Shown piece by piece: positions 8,180-17,316 of a stretch of 64,000 nucleotides of DNA (the first letter of the stretch is position 1; every line of letters starts with the position of its first letter). The notes beneath the pieces are model-generated. The model did not search any database. It was not told where the DNA came from and was given only the letters and a program-made list of their open reading frames with translations. A program made the position numbers and the translations under genes. Source of the stretch: JADJOY01 sp046331705 [NCBI: bacterium] (GTDB taxonomy: Bacteria > JADJOY01); NCBI GenBank assembly GCA_046331705.1, contig JAXLQJ010000001.1, forward strand, positions 327,063 through 391,062, in the 5' to 3' direction.

Positions 8180-10321
8180 TCAGAACGTGAGCTCGCCGGG
8201 GCGCCAGCGCACGCTCAGCAGCGCCTGCCAAGTGCGCGGCGTCTCGGCCGACACGAACGGGCCGAGCCAACCTTGGATCTGGCTCTCGGGCTTCGACCAG
8301 TACGTGTAGCCCGCTTCCAGGCCGAAGCTCAGCAGGCCCCAGCCCTGCACGTCGGCGTTCGACGGTCGCCCCTCTTCGAGGTCCGCGGGCACCGGCGCCA
8401 CCAGTCCGAGTGGGTAGTGGTGGTAGAGCTTCATGCCCGCCTCGAAGTTGCGGTCGCTGCCTTCGGACAGATCCTGGCGATAACCGGCGAACGCCGCCAG
8501 CTCCCAGCGCAAGCTCTGAGTGCGCGCGAGCCCGCGGATCCCCACCACCACGCGCGGCGACACGTCGGTCTTGGGCTCCTCGTCCGCGGGCGTGGTGCCG
8601 GGCCAGACGCTTTCCAGGCTGAAGCCCACGTACGGAAGCAGCCGCTTGGTCAGGTAGTCACGGGTGTTCGCGTTGCCGAACGCGTTCGCGACCGCGTCGA
8701 ACTCGAAGGCGCGGATCGCGCTGCGGCCGGTGGCGCCGTCGTACTGGAACTCGCCCACCTTGCCGCCGAGCCCCCAGATTCCTTCCGGGCGGCAAGCCCG
8801 AAACCACGAGGCCACCGGCGCGTGCAGCTCGTCGGTCTCCTGGTCGCGGCAGAAATAGACGCTGTCGGACTCGGCCACCACGAAGCGGGCCACCACGTCG
8901 CGGCGGCCGCGATCGTCGTTGACGTCGAAGATCAGCGCCCGGATGTCGCCGCCGGGAATGTCGGCGTCGAACACGCGGATCTCGCCGCCACCCGCGAGCC
9001 GGCCCTCGTCGTTGACCGAGGCGCCCACGATGAGCTTGAGATCGAGCAGGTGGAAGCCCGCCACGCGTCCTTCCATCTGGATGCGGCAGATCGGATCGGA
9101 GGCACCACAGACGCTCGCCGTGTCCCGCGCCACCGGCGCCGTGGCGGCGGGTGGCGGCGCGCTCGTGCTCGCGTCCGGTGCCGCCGCCGGTCGCGCACCC
9201 GCCACGCGGCGCGGCGCATCCGGGCTCTCGAACTCGGGCCCCAGCTCGGTGATCATCTGGTCGCGCACGGTGGCGATGATCCAGCCGAAATCGAGCGAGG
9301 TGATGCGCTCGATGCCGAGTGCCGCGAACGGCGCGCCGTGGAGCAGCGTCAGGTCGGGATCGATCTCCAGCCGGTAGTACGTCGAGAGCGCCTCGCCGCT
9401 CGGCGTGCGCTCGGGGACCTCGACGGGTTGCGCCGGCGTCGCGCGGCCGCCGCAGAGCTCGGCGTCGCCGCCGGGCACCCGCCACGGGGTCACCACCGGC
9501 CCCACCGCGAGCGAGCGGCGCGTCACCAGATCCGTGTCGGGAACGAAGCGGCGACTGTCCCACCAGAGCCCGTCGATCATCTGGAACGCGCGCCTCGTGA
9601 GCGCTCCCGGGACGGGGTCGAGCGCCAGCGTTGCGGCGGCCATCTCGTCGTCCATCGCCTCGTCGAACGGCTGCGCCGAGCGGTAGGCGTGCACGCCGAG
9701 CTCGGTGCCCACCACGTTCGAGTAGAAGTCCTCGGGCGAGAACGCCGAGAGCCGCTCGGGAAAGACCGGCACCAGCGAGAAGCCGTACCAGCTCGCAATC
9801 TCGTGCCAGAGCGAGAGATCCAGCGCGATGCGCCGCGCCACCAGCGCGATCACCTCTTGGCGATCCCCCGCGATGGAACGCGCCGGCAAGACCAGTCGCC
9901 GTCCCCCCGCTTCCGCCGGCAGCTCGAGCGTCTTGCCCGAGCCCAGAAGTGTCTCGAGCTGGGACATCAGGTAGGCGGTCCAGTCGGCGTTGTCGCGGAC
10001 GTGCGCGAGATCGATGAAGCCGGCGCGGCAGGTGTAGAGGTGGGCGTTGCGCTCCTCGAGGCGCAGCGCACCCGCGTAACTGTGCTTGCCGAAGGGCCGG
10101 GACGCGGACACGTTTCCGATCCGAATCGGAAACTCGACACTGCCGATCCGCGGCGCGAGGTTGTAGCCGAGGGCACAGCAAGCCCGGAGCGACGGCGGCT
10201 TGTCGGGGGGCGACGGCGGCAACGCGAGCGCGGGCGCGGCCAGTGCGGCGAGCGCCGCCACCAGCGCGACGCCAGCGAAGAGCCGAGCGCCGCGCACTCG
10301 CGCACGAGGGTCGTTGAGCAT
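8180..10321 (-). CDS. Secreted/outer-membrane DUF4056-like protein with beta-rich C-terminus
   Basis: A 713-residue exported protein. ATG 10321 gives a clear Sec signal (RGARLFAGVALVAALAALA, cleavage near ALA-LPP). The mature start PSLRACCALGYNLAP, the later LYTCRAGFIDLAHVRDNADW and the LWHEIASWYGF block match what I recall of DUF4056, where the paired Cys and the HE motif are conserved. After residue ~330 the protein departs from that family: an Ala/Pro linker, then a long beta-rich region (GEIRVFDADIPGGDIRALIF, FCRDQETDELHA) ending LSVRWRPGELTF. An aromatic C-terminal residue like this is usual for outer-membrane barrels. It is much longer than ordinary DUF4056 proteins. Convergent/divergent spacing gives it its own promoter region, shared with xth. 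Confidence 0.65.
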   Translation of the reverse strand: MLNDPRARVRGARLFAGVALVAALAALAAPALALPPSPPDKPPSLRACCALGYNLAPRIGSVEFPIRIGNVSASRPFGKHSYAGALRLEERNAHLYTCRAGFIDLAHVRDNADWTAYLMSQLETLLGSGKTLELPAEAGGRRLVLPARSIAGDRQEVIALVARRIALDLSLWHEIASWYGFSLVPVFPERLSAFSPEDFYSNVVGTELGVHAYRSAQPFDEAMDDEMAAATLALDPVPGALTRRAFQMIDGLWWDSRRFVPDTDLVTRRSLAVGPVVTPWRVPGGDAELCGGRATPAQPVEVPERTPSGEALSTYYRLEIDPDLTLLHGAPFAALGIERITSLDFGWIIATVRDQMITELGPEFESPDAPRRVAGARPAAAPDASTSAPPPAATAPVARDTASVCGASDPICRIQMEGRVAGFHLLDLKLIVGASVNDEGRLAGGGEIRVFDADIPGGDIRALIFDVNDDRGRRDVVARFVVAESDSVYFCRDQETDELHAPVASWFRACRPEGIWGLGGKVGEFQYDGATGRSAIRAFEFDAVANAFGNANTRDYLTKRLLPYVGFSLESVWPGTTPADEEPKTDVSPRVVVGIRGLARTQSLRWELAAFAGYRQDLSEGSDRNFEAGMKLYHHYPLGLVAPVPADLEEGRPSNADVQGWGLLSFGLEAGYTYWSKPESQIQGWLGPFVSAETPRTWQALLSVRWRPGELTF

Positions 10322-10433
10322 GAGCGGTTCCCCGGCGCCAGGTGCGCCGGGCCGCCATCTTGCCCGCAGCCCCGCGAGTCGTCGAGTCGGACGGAGGCGC
10401 GGCAGCGCGGCGCGAGCGAAGGAGCGGAGCACC

Positions 10434-11234
10434 ATGGCGCGGACGAAATCGCATCGCATCGTCTCGTGGAACGTGAACGGCATCCGCTCGGTCACGAAGA
10501 AGGGATTTCGCGACTGGCTCGACGCGAGCGGCGCCCACATCGTGGGGCTGCAGGAGGTGCGCGCCGGCGAGGATCAGGTCCCGGCGGAGATCCGCGCCGC
10601 CGACGGCTGGCATTCGCATTGGGTCGCCGCCGAGAAAGCCGGCTACAGCGGGGTCGGCATCCTGGCGCGCCGCCCGCACGACGACGTGCGCACCGCGCTC
10701 GGCTCGCGCCCCCACGATTGCGAGGGACGCCTGCAGATCGCGCGCTTCGGCGCCCTCACGATCGTGAACGGCTACTTCCCGAACGGCACCGGGCCCAACC
10801 GAGACAACAGCCGAATCCCCTTCAAGCTGCGCTTCTACAAGAAGCTCTTCGATTTGCTCGAGGTCGAGAAGAACCGCGGTGCCCGCATCCTGGTGCTGGG
10901 CGACTTCAACACCGCCCACGAAGAGATCGACCTCGCGCGGCCCAAGGAAAACCGGGAAACCAGCGGCTTCACCGAGATCGAGCGGAAGGAGCTGGCGCGC
11001 TGGCTGGCGAACGGCTGGGTGGACACCTTCCGCCACTTCGAGAAGGGCGGCGGGCACTACACCTGGTGGAGCCAGCGCTTCGGCGTCCGCGAGAAGAACA
11101 TCGGCTGGCGCATCGACTACGTCCTCGCCTCGCCCGCCGCCATGGAGCACGTCCGCGGCGCCGCCATCCATCCCGAGGTGAAAGGCTCCGATCACTGCCC
11201 GATCAGCGTCGACGTCGAGGACGGGATCTTCTGA
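10434..11234 (+). CDS. xth: Exodeoxyribonuclease III / AP endonuclease
   Basis: A 266-residue enzyme of the ExoIII family. It removes 3'-blocking groups and incises abasic sites during base excision repair in the cytoplasm. The start ATG 10434 is preceded by GGAG at about 10 bases. Family signatures are all present: SWNVNGIRS at the N-terminus, GLQEVRAGEDQ with the metal-binding Glu, YSGVGILAR, VNGYFPNGTG, LGDFNTAHEEIDL and the C-terminal GSDHCPISVDVE with the Asp-His pair. WRIDYVLAS precedes it. Length and motif order are normal. It is transcribed divergently from the DUF4056 gene and followed 63 bases later by the DUF1820 gene. Confidence 0.95.
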   Translation: MARTKSHRIVSWNVNGIRSVTKKGFRDWLDASGAHIVGLQEVRAGEDQVPAEIRAADGWHSHWVAAEKAGYSGVGILARRPHDDVRTALGSRPHDCEGRLQIARFGALTIVNGYFPNGTGPNRDNSRIPFKLRFYKKLFDLLEVEKNRGARILVLGDFNTAHEEIDLARPKENRETSGFTEIERKELARWLANGWVDTFRHFEKGGGHYTWWSQRFGVREKNIGWRIDYVLASPAAMEHVRGAAIHPEVKGSDHCPISVDVEDGIF

Positions 11235-11297
11235 GGCAAGTTCGGCGCGGTGGAGGTGATTGGGGCGCGCCGCGACCGGTGCCACATTGAGCCCGCC

Positions 11298-11672
11298 ATG
11301 ACTGCAACCAAAGCCAGTGCCAAGCACAAGAAGATCTACAAGGTTCGCTTCCAGAACGAGGGCAAGATCTTCGAGATCTTCGCCCGCGAGGTGAGCCAGG
11401 GGCATCTCTTCGGATTCGTCGAGGTCGCCGATCTGGTGTGGGGCACCAAGTCGGAAGTCATCATCGATCCGAGCGAGCAGGAGCTTCGCAACGAGTTCGC
11501 CGGCGTCACGCGCATCCACATCCCGATGCACGCGCTGATGCGCATCGACGAGGTCGAGAAGGGCGGCGCCGGCAAGATCATCCCCTTGCCCACGCCGGTC
11601 GCCGGCAAGGGCACGTCCGCTCCGAGCCCGATCTACACGCCCGCGCCGAAGGGCCCGCACTCCACGAGCTGA
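11298..11672 (+). CDS. DUF1820 family protein
   Basis: A 124-residue protein from ATG 11298. The core YKVRFQNEGKIFEIFAREVS, GFVEVADLVWG, IDPSEQELRNEF and IPMHALMRIDEVEKGG matches DUF1820, a small conserved proteobacterial family of unknown function, essentially over its whole length. The last 30 residues (PLPTPVAGKGTSAPSPIY) are a Pro/Ser-rich disordered tail. No signal peptide or membrane segment is present. It stands downstream of xth on the same strand and could be co-transcribed, though the 63-base gap leaves this open. Confidence 0.85.
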   Translation: MTATKASAKHKKIYKVRFQNEGKIFEIFAREVSQGHLFGFVEVADLVWGTKSEVIIDPSEQELRNEFAGVTRIHIPMHALMRIDEVEKGGAGKIIPLPTPVAGKGTSAPSPIYTPAPKGPHSTS

Positions 11673-12222
11673 TACCGCATCGCGCGCAAGTCGCAGGTCT
11701 ACGGTCCGGGGCGGCCGTAGGCTGCCGCCCATCGGACGACCTCGCGCCGCAGTTGCGTCGCCGCAGGTACCCGGGCCATTCGATCTCCCAAGCAACTACC
11801 AATTCGTCCCAAAATAGTAATGGATCGCAGCTGCCGGAAATCGTGCATCGTCGAGAGAACGTCACACGCCGGCGCCGTCCTCAGCCATGAAGATCCCCCC
11901 AGCGCACCGCTCTTCCCTGAGCTCGGGCGCGAGATCCACGGGTCCGGCCGCATGGAGACCCTCGTCCATGCAGATGCCAGCCCTGCGACAGCAGGACCGC
12001 TGCTTCCACTCGGACGAGCTTCGCCTTTGGACACCTCCTGCGGGGCGAACGCACCGCGAATGGTGGCTCGCGCTCGAGCTCATGCGCGACAGCACCCGTC
12101 GCGACATTCCTCTCGCGGACTCATTCCGAAGGACGTTCGCATTCACCCTGCCGGACCCCCATCGCGACGCGCTCCCGGGTGGGCGTGCTGCGCGCGTTCG
12201 GGGCGATCTGTAGAATCGAGGG
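11673..12222. other. Intergenic stretch, no supported gene
   Basis: About 550 bases between the DUF1820 gene and the secreted nuclease. Open frames of 100-300 codons exist on both strands but none shows the coding bias or any family motif seen in its neighbours. The best candidate, 11887-12213 on the plus strand, has a Cys/Arg/Pro-rich sequence that does not look like a folded protein. GC content is lower around 11780-11830 (an AT-richer patch with AAATAGTAA), which could be a promoter region, but no convincing -35/-10 pair or terminator is visible. Confidence 0.5.
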
Positions 12223-14163
12223 ATGACCAAGCGCGCACCCACCCTTCTCTTCGTTGCATTGCTTTTCTCCGGTCTCCTGCCCGTTCCCAGCCGCTTTGCG
12301 GAGCTCTCGCTCGCGTCGTTCGGCCCGTGGGCGCCCACCGATCCGCTGCCACCGGTGACCTTGCCGGCGGGCATCCACGTGCGAACCGGCTCGTGGAATC
12401 TCTACGGCGGCAATTGGGCGGACGGCGCGACGATCGGCGCCGCCCTCGCCCCGCTGAACCTCGATCTCGTCGGGCTTCAGGAGGATCCGAGCGCGGATTT
12501 CAACGCGGCCGTCGCGAGCGCCGCCGGCTTCCCGTACGCCTACTACGGCAGCCACGGCGAGGCGCTGCTCTCGAAGACGGTGCTGGTTGCCCCAGAGACC
12601 GTGGTGCTTTCCACCGGCCGCACCTTCGTCCACGCCCACACCACGATCGGCGGGGTGGATTTCTCGGTCTATTCGGCCCATCTCGGCTGGAACGTGGACG
12701 GCAATCGCGATTGCCGTGAGCTCGTCGACGCCTTCCTCGCGACGGATCCCACGCCGTACAAGATCGTCGTCGGCGACTTCAACGACGAGCACGGAAGCGA
12801 CCAGATCACGATCCTCGAAGAGGTGCTGAAGGACTCGTGGACGACTCTCGGCTGGTATCCGGGGGAGCGCGTGTCGTGGCCGTCGAAGCGCTTCGATGGC
12901 TCGGAGGGAAATCAGCTCATCGATCTGATCTTCACCAACGCGAGCGCGGGCGCGATCGTGGTGGCGGGCGACGTCGTGAATCTCACGCCCGTGCCCTCCG
13001 ATCACAAGCCGGTCTGGGCCGAGCTGCTCTTCGCGAGCGACCCCGGCCACCCGTTCACCGAGGACCCGTTCGCCGATCAGCGTCGCCCCGACCATCGCTT
13101 CCCGCCGGTCGGCTCGCGGCCGCCCAACCTGCTCGCGAATCCGGGCTTCGAATCGAACCTGTCGAGCTGGAGCGCGGAAGGCGGCATGACCGCCGTCGCC
13201 GCGCGCGAGAACCAGGTGGCGCACAGCGGCTCGCTCTTCGCCACCGGCCAGGGCGGTTGCTCGGGCACTCACTCGCGCGCCCGCCAGACCGTGAGCCTCG
13301 CGTCACAGGCGAGCACCATCGATCAGGGGCGCGGGCAGCTGCTCGTCTCCGGGTGGATGACCACCGGCTACCAGATCATCACGGACGCCTACGGCTCGAG
13401 CAATCAAGTGCGGCCCTACGACGAAGCGGAGATCCGCGTCGAGATGAAGGACGGCGCTGGAAAGCTGCTCGGTGTCGAGACGTCCGCGCGCCGCGACACG
13501 CTGGATTGGTGGCCGTACTACGCGCTCGTGGACGTGCCGCCCGGAACGCGTAGCGCCACCGTGGTCCTCACCTCGACGCGCGACTACGTCAACTTCCTCT
13601 CCAACGACGCGATGTTCGACGACGTGTACCTGGGCTTCCAAGCGCTGCCGGCGCCGCACGATCGGCTCGCCGGCAACCTGCTCGTGAATCCCGAGGCCGA
13701 GAGCGGCAATCTCACCGGCTGGACCGCGACCGGCGCCATGGGCGTCCTCGCCGACATGAACCTCGAAACCGATCCCTATCCGCTCAAGAGCGGCTCGGGG
13801 GATTGGCTCTTCATCACCGCGCTCGGGAACACCGCCGCGGCGTCGATGCGCCAGGACGTCGATCTCACGCCCTGGGCGGGCACCATCGACCTCGACCAGC
13901 TCTCGCTCATCTGGGGCGGCTTGATGCGCAGCTACGAGTCGCTCGCCGCCACGAGCCTCTCGGTCGAGTTCCTGGCCGCGGGCGGCGCGCCGCTGGGCGG
14001 CGCGGCACTCGGTCCGAGCGCCGCGGCGGAATGGCTCGAGTACGAGCGCAAGGACGCTGTGCCTCCCGGCACGCGCACCGCGCGCTTCACCGCGTCCTAC
14101 GCCGGCGGCGCCGCCGACCAAGGACTCTTCGACCTGCTGTACCTGGTGCCGGCCCAGCGCTGA
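12223..14163 (+). CDS. Secreted endonuclease/exonuclease/phosphatase-family protein with two C-terminal jelly-roll-like modules
   Basis: A 646-residue exported protein. ATG 12223 follows GAGG at 5 bases, and the N-terminus has a short signal (TLLFVALLFSGLLPV). Residues ~45-270 form an EEP (DNase I-like) domain: RTGSWNLYGGNW, LVGLQEDPS, VVGDFNDEHGS and SDHKPVWAEL, with the Asn, Glu, Asp/Asn and Asp-His catalytic positions in order. Two related modules follow, opening with NLLANPGFESNLSSW (about residue 305) and NLLVNPEAESGNLTGW (about 485). Each is ~160 residues and resembles carbohydrate-binding or PEP-CTERM-associated jelly rolls. No sorting tail is visible, so the protein is probably released. 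Possible substrates are extracellular DNA, phospholipids or inositol phosphates. Confidence 0.75.
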   Translation: MTKRAPTLLFVALLFSGLLPVPSRFAELSLASFGPWAPTDPLPPVTLPAGIHVRTGSWNLYGGNWADGATIGAALAPLNLDLVGLQEDPSADFNAAVASAAGFPYAYYGSHGEALLSKTVLVAPETVVLSTGRTFVHAHTTIGGVDFSVYSAHLGWNVDGNRDCRELVDAFLATDPTPYKIVVGDFNDEHGSDQITILEEVLKDSWTTLGWYPGERVSWPSKRFDGSEGNQLIDLIFTNASAGAIVVAGDVVNLTPVPSDHKPVWAELLFASDPGHPFTEDPFADQRRPDHRFPPVGSRPPNLLANPGFESNLSSWSAEGGMTAVAARENQVAHSGSLFATGQGGCSGTHSRARQTVSLASQASTIDQGRGQLLVSGWMTTGYQIITDAYGSSNQVRPYDEAEIRVEMKDGAGKLLGVETSARRDTLDWWPYYALVDVPPGTRSATVVLTSTRDYVNFLSNDAMFDDVYLGFQALPAPHDRLAGNLLVNPEAESGNLTGWTATGAMGVLADMNLETDPYPLKSGSGDWLFITALGNTAAASMRQDVDLTPWAGTIDLDQLSLIWGGLMRSYESLAATSLSVEFLAAGGAPLGGAALGPSAAAEWLEYERKDAVPPGTRTARFTASYAGGAADQGLFDLLYLVPAQR

Positions 14164-14277
14164 CGCGCTCCGGTGCTCGCCGCGGGAGGCGATGGGCGGT
14201 CGTCCCTCGCGGCGGGATCTCGGCGGCGGCGAGAGCCGCGCACGGTGGCGGCCGGATCGGGCAGCGCGGATGGGCGG

Positions 14278-14628
14278 TTACTTGGCGCGCGGGTTGCGCC
14301 AGGCGTCCCAGTCCTGCTGGATGCGGGCCCATTCCTTGGCGCCGATTCCGGTGACCCGCGCCAAGCGCAGCGCGGTGTCGGCGGTGATGCGCGCCTTGCC
14401 GCGCACCAGCTCGCGCACGTGAGCCGCGGAGACGTTGAGATCCTTCGCGAGCGCCGCCTCACTGACGGCGCGCGCCTTCAGGTACTTCTCGAGCAGCACC
14501 TGTCCGGGATGCGGCGGCGCGGGCTCGGGGGGAGGCGCAGGAGCCGTGACACGCGGCGGCGGCGCGGCAGCCGGCTGCGCCCCGGGACGGCGAATGCGCG
14601 TGCGCGATTTCGGAGCCTCGGAGGTCAT
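14278..14628 (-). CDS. HigA-like XRE-family DNA-binding protein, no toxin partner
   Basis: A 116-residue protein from ATG 14628. The first ~50 residues are a Pro/Ala/Arg-rich leader. The HTH domain follows: HPGQVLLEKYLKARAVSEAA, LAKDLNVSAAHVRELV, GKARITADTALRLARVTG and KEWARIQQDWDAW. This is the HigA/VapI-type antidote layout (HPGE...G.ITA.TALRLA). HigA proteins normally repress their own operon and neutralise a HigB ribonuclease encoded next door. Here the upstream gene is an SGNH hydrolase 10 bases away and no small RelE/HigB-like frame is seen on either side. It is either a solitary regulator or an orphan antitoxin. The disordered leader is unusual for the family. Confidence 0.75.
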   Translation of the reverse strand: MTSEAPKSRTRIRRPGAQPAAAPPPRVTAPAPPPEPAPPHPGQVLLEKYLKARAVSEAALAKDLNVSAAHVRELVRGKARITADTALRLARVTGIGAKEWARIQQDWDAWRNPRAK

Positions 14629-14638
14629 GGCCCCAAGC

Positions 14639-15755
14639 TTACGTGCTGGGGCGCTCGCTTCCACCCGTCCTGGCCTCGAGACGGACGATGAAATCCGCGA
14701 TGGGAGCGGTGGCGGCGACATGGCCGGCGGCGGTCCAGTGCAGGTCGTGGGGGTAATAGTCGGTCTCGATCGAGCGCGCGGCGAACGCCGGGCGCAGATC
14801 GAGGACGGCAAGACCGGCCTCGGCGGCGACCCGTGCGACGGTGTCGAGCTTGGCGTCGCACGCAGCGCGGCTCCCGGCTTCGAAGCAGCCCTTGTGCGGC
14901 ACCAGCACGAGGCCGAGCGGCAGCGACCACTCGCGTGCGTCGCTCGCGAGCCGGCGGTAGAGCGAGGTCAGGAGGCGCAGCGCGTCGGGAGTGAGCGGCT
15001 CGTCGAGGGCGTTCCCGCCGCGTTCGCTCGGGCGGCACGCTCGTATCGGTGCCGTGTCGTCGGTCCTCGGTGCGCGCCAGCTTGAGCCGGATCCGTCCGA
15101 GGAGCTGCGAGCGCGAGGTGATCCAGCGGTAGGCCGGCTGCTCCGCCAGCCACTGGATTCGCTTGGGCGGTGGGTGGGCGGAATACGCGGGCACCACGCG
15201 CGCGAGGCTCGTTCCGTCCGCGGCGAGCTCGAACGGGCGGCATTCGCGATCGTCGCGGGGATCGTTGGCGAAGAAGGTCACGAGCGCCACGTCGGGTCTG
15301 CGCCCCGAGGTCATCAGGTCTTCGAGGCGCGCCAGGTGCTGAGCCGTTCCGTGGCCGCCGATGCCGAGGTTCCACGCGTCCCAGCGGCCCGCGCCGCGCT
15401 CCGCGAGCGCCGCCGGCAAGCGCGCCACGAAGGTCTCGTCGTCCGCGACCCCTTCGCCGAAGACCATCGAGTCGCCGATCACCGCGACGGAGCGCGGCGC
15501 CGGCGCGCTCTCGGGCGATTGCGCGCCGGACCTGCGCCAGCCGCGCTCGTCGGTGCGGAAGGCGTGGCGGAAATCGACCGTCGTGATGAAGCCGTCGTTC
15601 GACGGCCAGAGCTCGGTGCAATACCGCGCGGAGGTGCGAAATCGCGGCGAGTTGAGTGGGATCGGCGCGGCGATCCGAAGCAGCGCCTCGAGGGCCGCCG
15701 CGCACGTCACGGCGAACGCCGCCGCGAGCCCCAAGCGCCGCACCCAGCGCTTCAT
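14639..15755 (-). pseudogene. SGNH/GDSL hydrolase-like exported protein with one frameshift
   Basis: The protein starts at ATG 15755 with a signal anchor (LGLAAAFAVTCAAALEALLR). SGNH blocks read in order: VAVIGDSMVFGEG (block I Ser), NLGIGGHGTAQ (block II Gly), TFFANDPRDD (block III Asn) and, in another frame, YYPHDLHWTAAGH (block V Asp-His). The frame changes once near 15010-15040, between the block III and block V regions. The C-terminal part (LVPHKGCFEAGSRAACD to a stop at 14639) is otherwise intact. All four catalytic blocks survive, so the break may be a sequencing indel. SGNH proteins of this architecture often O-acetylate or deacetylate surface glycans. It lies 31 bases from the ABC1 gene upstream and 10 bases from the HigA-like gene downstream. 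Confidence 0.7.
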
Positions 15756-15786
15756 CGTGCGTGCGCCCTCGCGCCGCCCGCTCGGC

Positions 15787-17163
15787 TCACGCCTGCGCGG
15801 GCGGCGGCGGGATCACCAGCGAGCCCGGCTCGGCGGTCTCCAAGATGAGCTGCATCGCGTACGGCGCGCCCACGATCAGCGGATCGAGCGTGTAGTCGAG
15901 GGTCATGCAGAGGCCGAGGAGCAGCAGCATCGTGCGCTCGATGTAGAAGTAGCCCTCGGGATACTGGAAGGCGCGCGCCAGATCCGTGAACGAGACGTCG
16001 AGCTGCTTCAAGTCGGCGAAGTCGCGGATCACGTCCGGGCTCATCTTCGCGAGATCCTCGGGCCGGTAGCGCAGGATCTTCTCGAAGTAGTGCTTGACCG
16101 AGCGCTCGAACACCGCGCGATCGCCGGTCAGCGACTTGAAGCCCATCACCTCCACACCGTTGAGCACGAGCTGGTCGTTTCGCGAGATGTAGCCCAGGAA
16201 CACCAGCCGCATCCCCTTCATCAGCTCCTCGCGGATCGGCTCCACCGCGCCGAAGTCGAGGACCACGATCTTCGGGCCCGGCTGCACCAGGAAGTTCCCG
16301 GGATGCGGGTCGGCGTGGAAGAGCCGGTCCTTGAGCACCTGCTTGAAGAAGATGTGCGCGAGCTTCTTCACCACCGCCTGCGGATCGATGCCGGCGTCGA
16401 TGAGAGCCTTGCGGTTGCCGATCTTGCAACCTTCCATGAACGTCATCGCGAGCACGCGCCCGCTGGTGTACTCGGGCACCACCTCGGGGCAGAGCACGTC
16501 CGGATCGTCGGCGAAGTTCGCCGCGAACGTGGCCATGTTGCGCGCTTCCGAGCGGTAATCGAGCTCGCGGCGCACCACGTCCACGATCTGCTCGCGAATG
16601 CGGTGGTAGTGGAAGTCGGGGAAGAACCAATCGAGGATGCGCGTCACCCGCGCCAGGACCGCGAGGTCCATCTCCACGATCTTCTCGATGTCCGGGTACT
16701 GCACCTTGATGGCGAGCACGCGCCCGTCGGGATCGGTGGCGCGGTGCACCTGCCCCAGCGACGCCGACGCCAGCGGCACCGGGTTGAGCGCAAGCCCCAT
16801 CTCTTGCGGCGTCTTCCCGAACTCCTCGCGGAAGCGCCGCTCGATGTCCTTGTACGGGTGCGGCGGCACCGCGTCCTGCAGGCCCACCAGCTTCTCGCTG
16901 AAGACCGGCGGCAGCACCTGGCTCATCACGCTCAGCACCTGGCCGAGCTTGATGTAGACCGCCTTGAGCTCGAGGATGCCGTCGAGGACGCGCTGCGCGT
17001 TCCGCTCGTGGGTGCGGTCGATGCGCGCGCGAATGCGATCCGCGCCGAAGAGCTTGTAGAGCGTGTAGAGCCCGATGTAGCTCGCCAGCACCTTCGCCAC
17101 GAGCCAGTTGGCGCGGACGTAGCGCAGCGCGTTTCGAATCTCGCTCGCGAGCGCCTCGCGCAT
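15787..17163 (-). CDS. ABC1/AarF/UbiB-family atypical kinase
   Basis: A 458-residue protein from ATG 17163. It shows the complete ABC1 signature set: KAVYIKLGQVLS (KxGQ extension that occludes the active site), PLASASLGQVHRA (Ala-rich nucleotide loop), VLAIKVQYPD (Lys), RRELDYRSEARN (Glu), FHADPHPGNFLV (catalytic loop) and IVVLDFGAVEP (DFG). Family members such as UbiB and Coq8 are ATPases that support quinone/isoprenoid lipid biosynthesis at membranes. A hydrophobic stretch near residues 18-38 (NWLVAKVLASYIGLYTLYK) could contact the membrane. It is not next to ubiquinone genes here. A second, structurally unusual ABC1 protein is encoded at 59080-61464. Confidence 0.9.
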   Translation of the reverse strand: MREALASEIRNALRYVRANWLVAKVLASYIGLYTLYKLFGADRIRARIDRTHERNAQRVLDGILELKAVYIKLGQVLSVMSQVLPPVFSEKLVGLQDAVPPHPYKDIERRFREEFGKTPQEMGLALNPVPLASASLGQVHRATDPDGRVLAIKVQYPDIEKIVEMDLAVLARVTRILDWFFPDFHYHRIREQIVDVVRRELDYRSEARNMATFAANFADDPDVLCPEVVPEYTSGRVLAMTFMEGCKIGNRKALIDAGIDPQAVVKKLAHIFFKQVLKDRLFHADPHPGNFLVQPGPKIVVLDFGAVEPIREELMKGMRLVFLGYISRNDQLVLNGVEVMGFKSLTGDRAVFERSVKHYFEKILRYRPEDLAKMSPDVIRDFADLKQLDVSFTDLARAFQYPEGYFYIERTMLLLLGLCMTLDYTLDPLIVGAPYAMQLILETAEPGSLVIPPPPAQA

Positions 17164-17316
17164 GAAATCGCCCCTTCACCCCTCGCCGCTGGGATAGCAC
17201 ATCCCCCCACCCGCGCTGGCGCCTCGGCCCGGACGGTCGCACCACGACGTCGCACGCGGTCGTGGTCTGGCGGCCCACCGGTCCCTCGGTGGGCCCGGTC
17301 GCCGCGCGCGTCGGCG

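Noticed and set aside
8159-11290. A 1043-codon plus-strand frame
   Set aside because: Its Arg/His-rich sequence is a shadow of the DUF4056 and xth genes, whose frames carry clear motifs.
11887-12213. 108-codon plus-strand frame
   Set aside because: Its composition is not protein-like and no motif or ribosome-binding site supports it.
14639-15755. Calling two separate genes for the SGNH protein
   Set aside because: The two halves carry complementary catalytic blocks (Ser, Gly, Asn then Asp-His) in the right order. One gene with an indel fits better.
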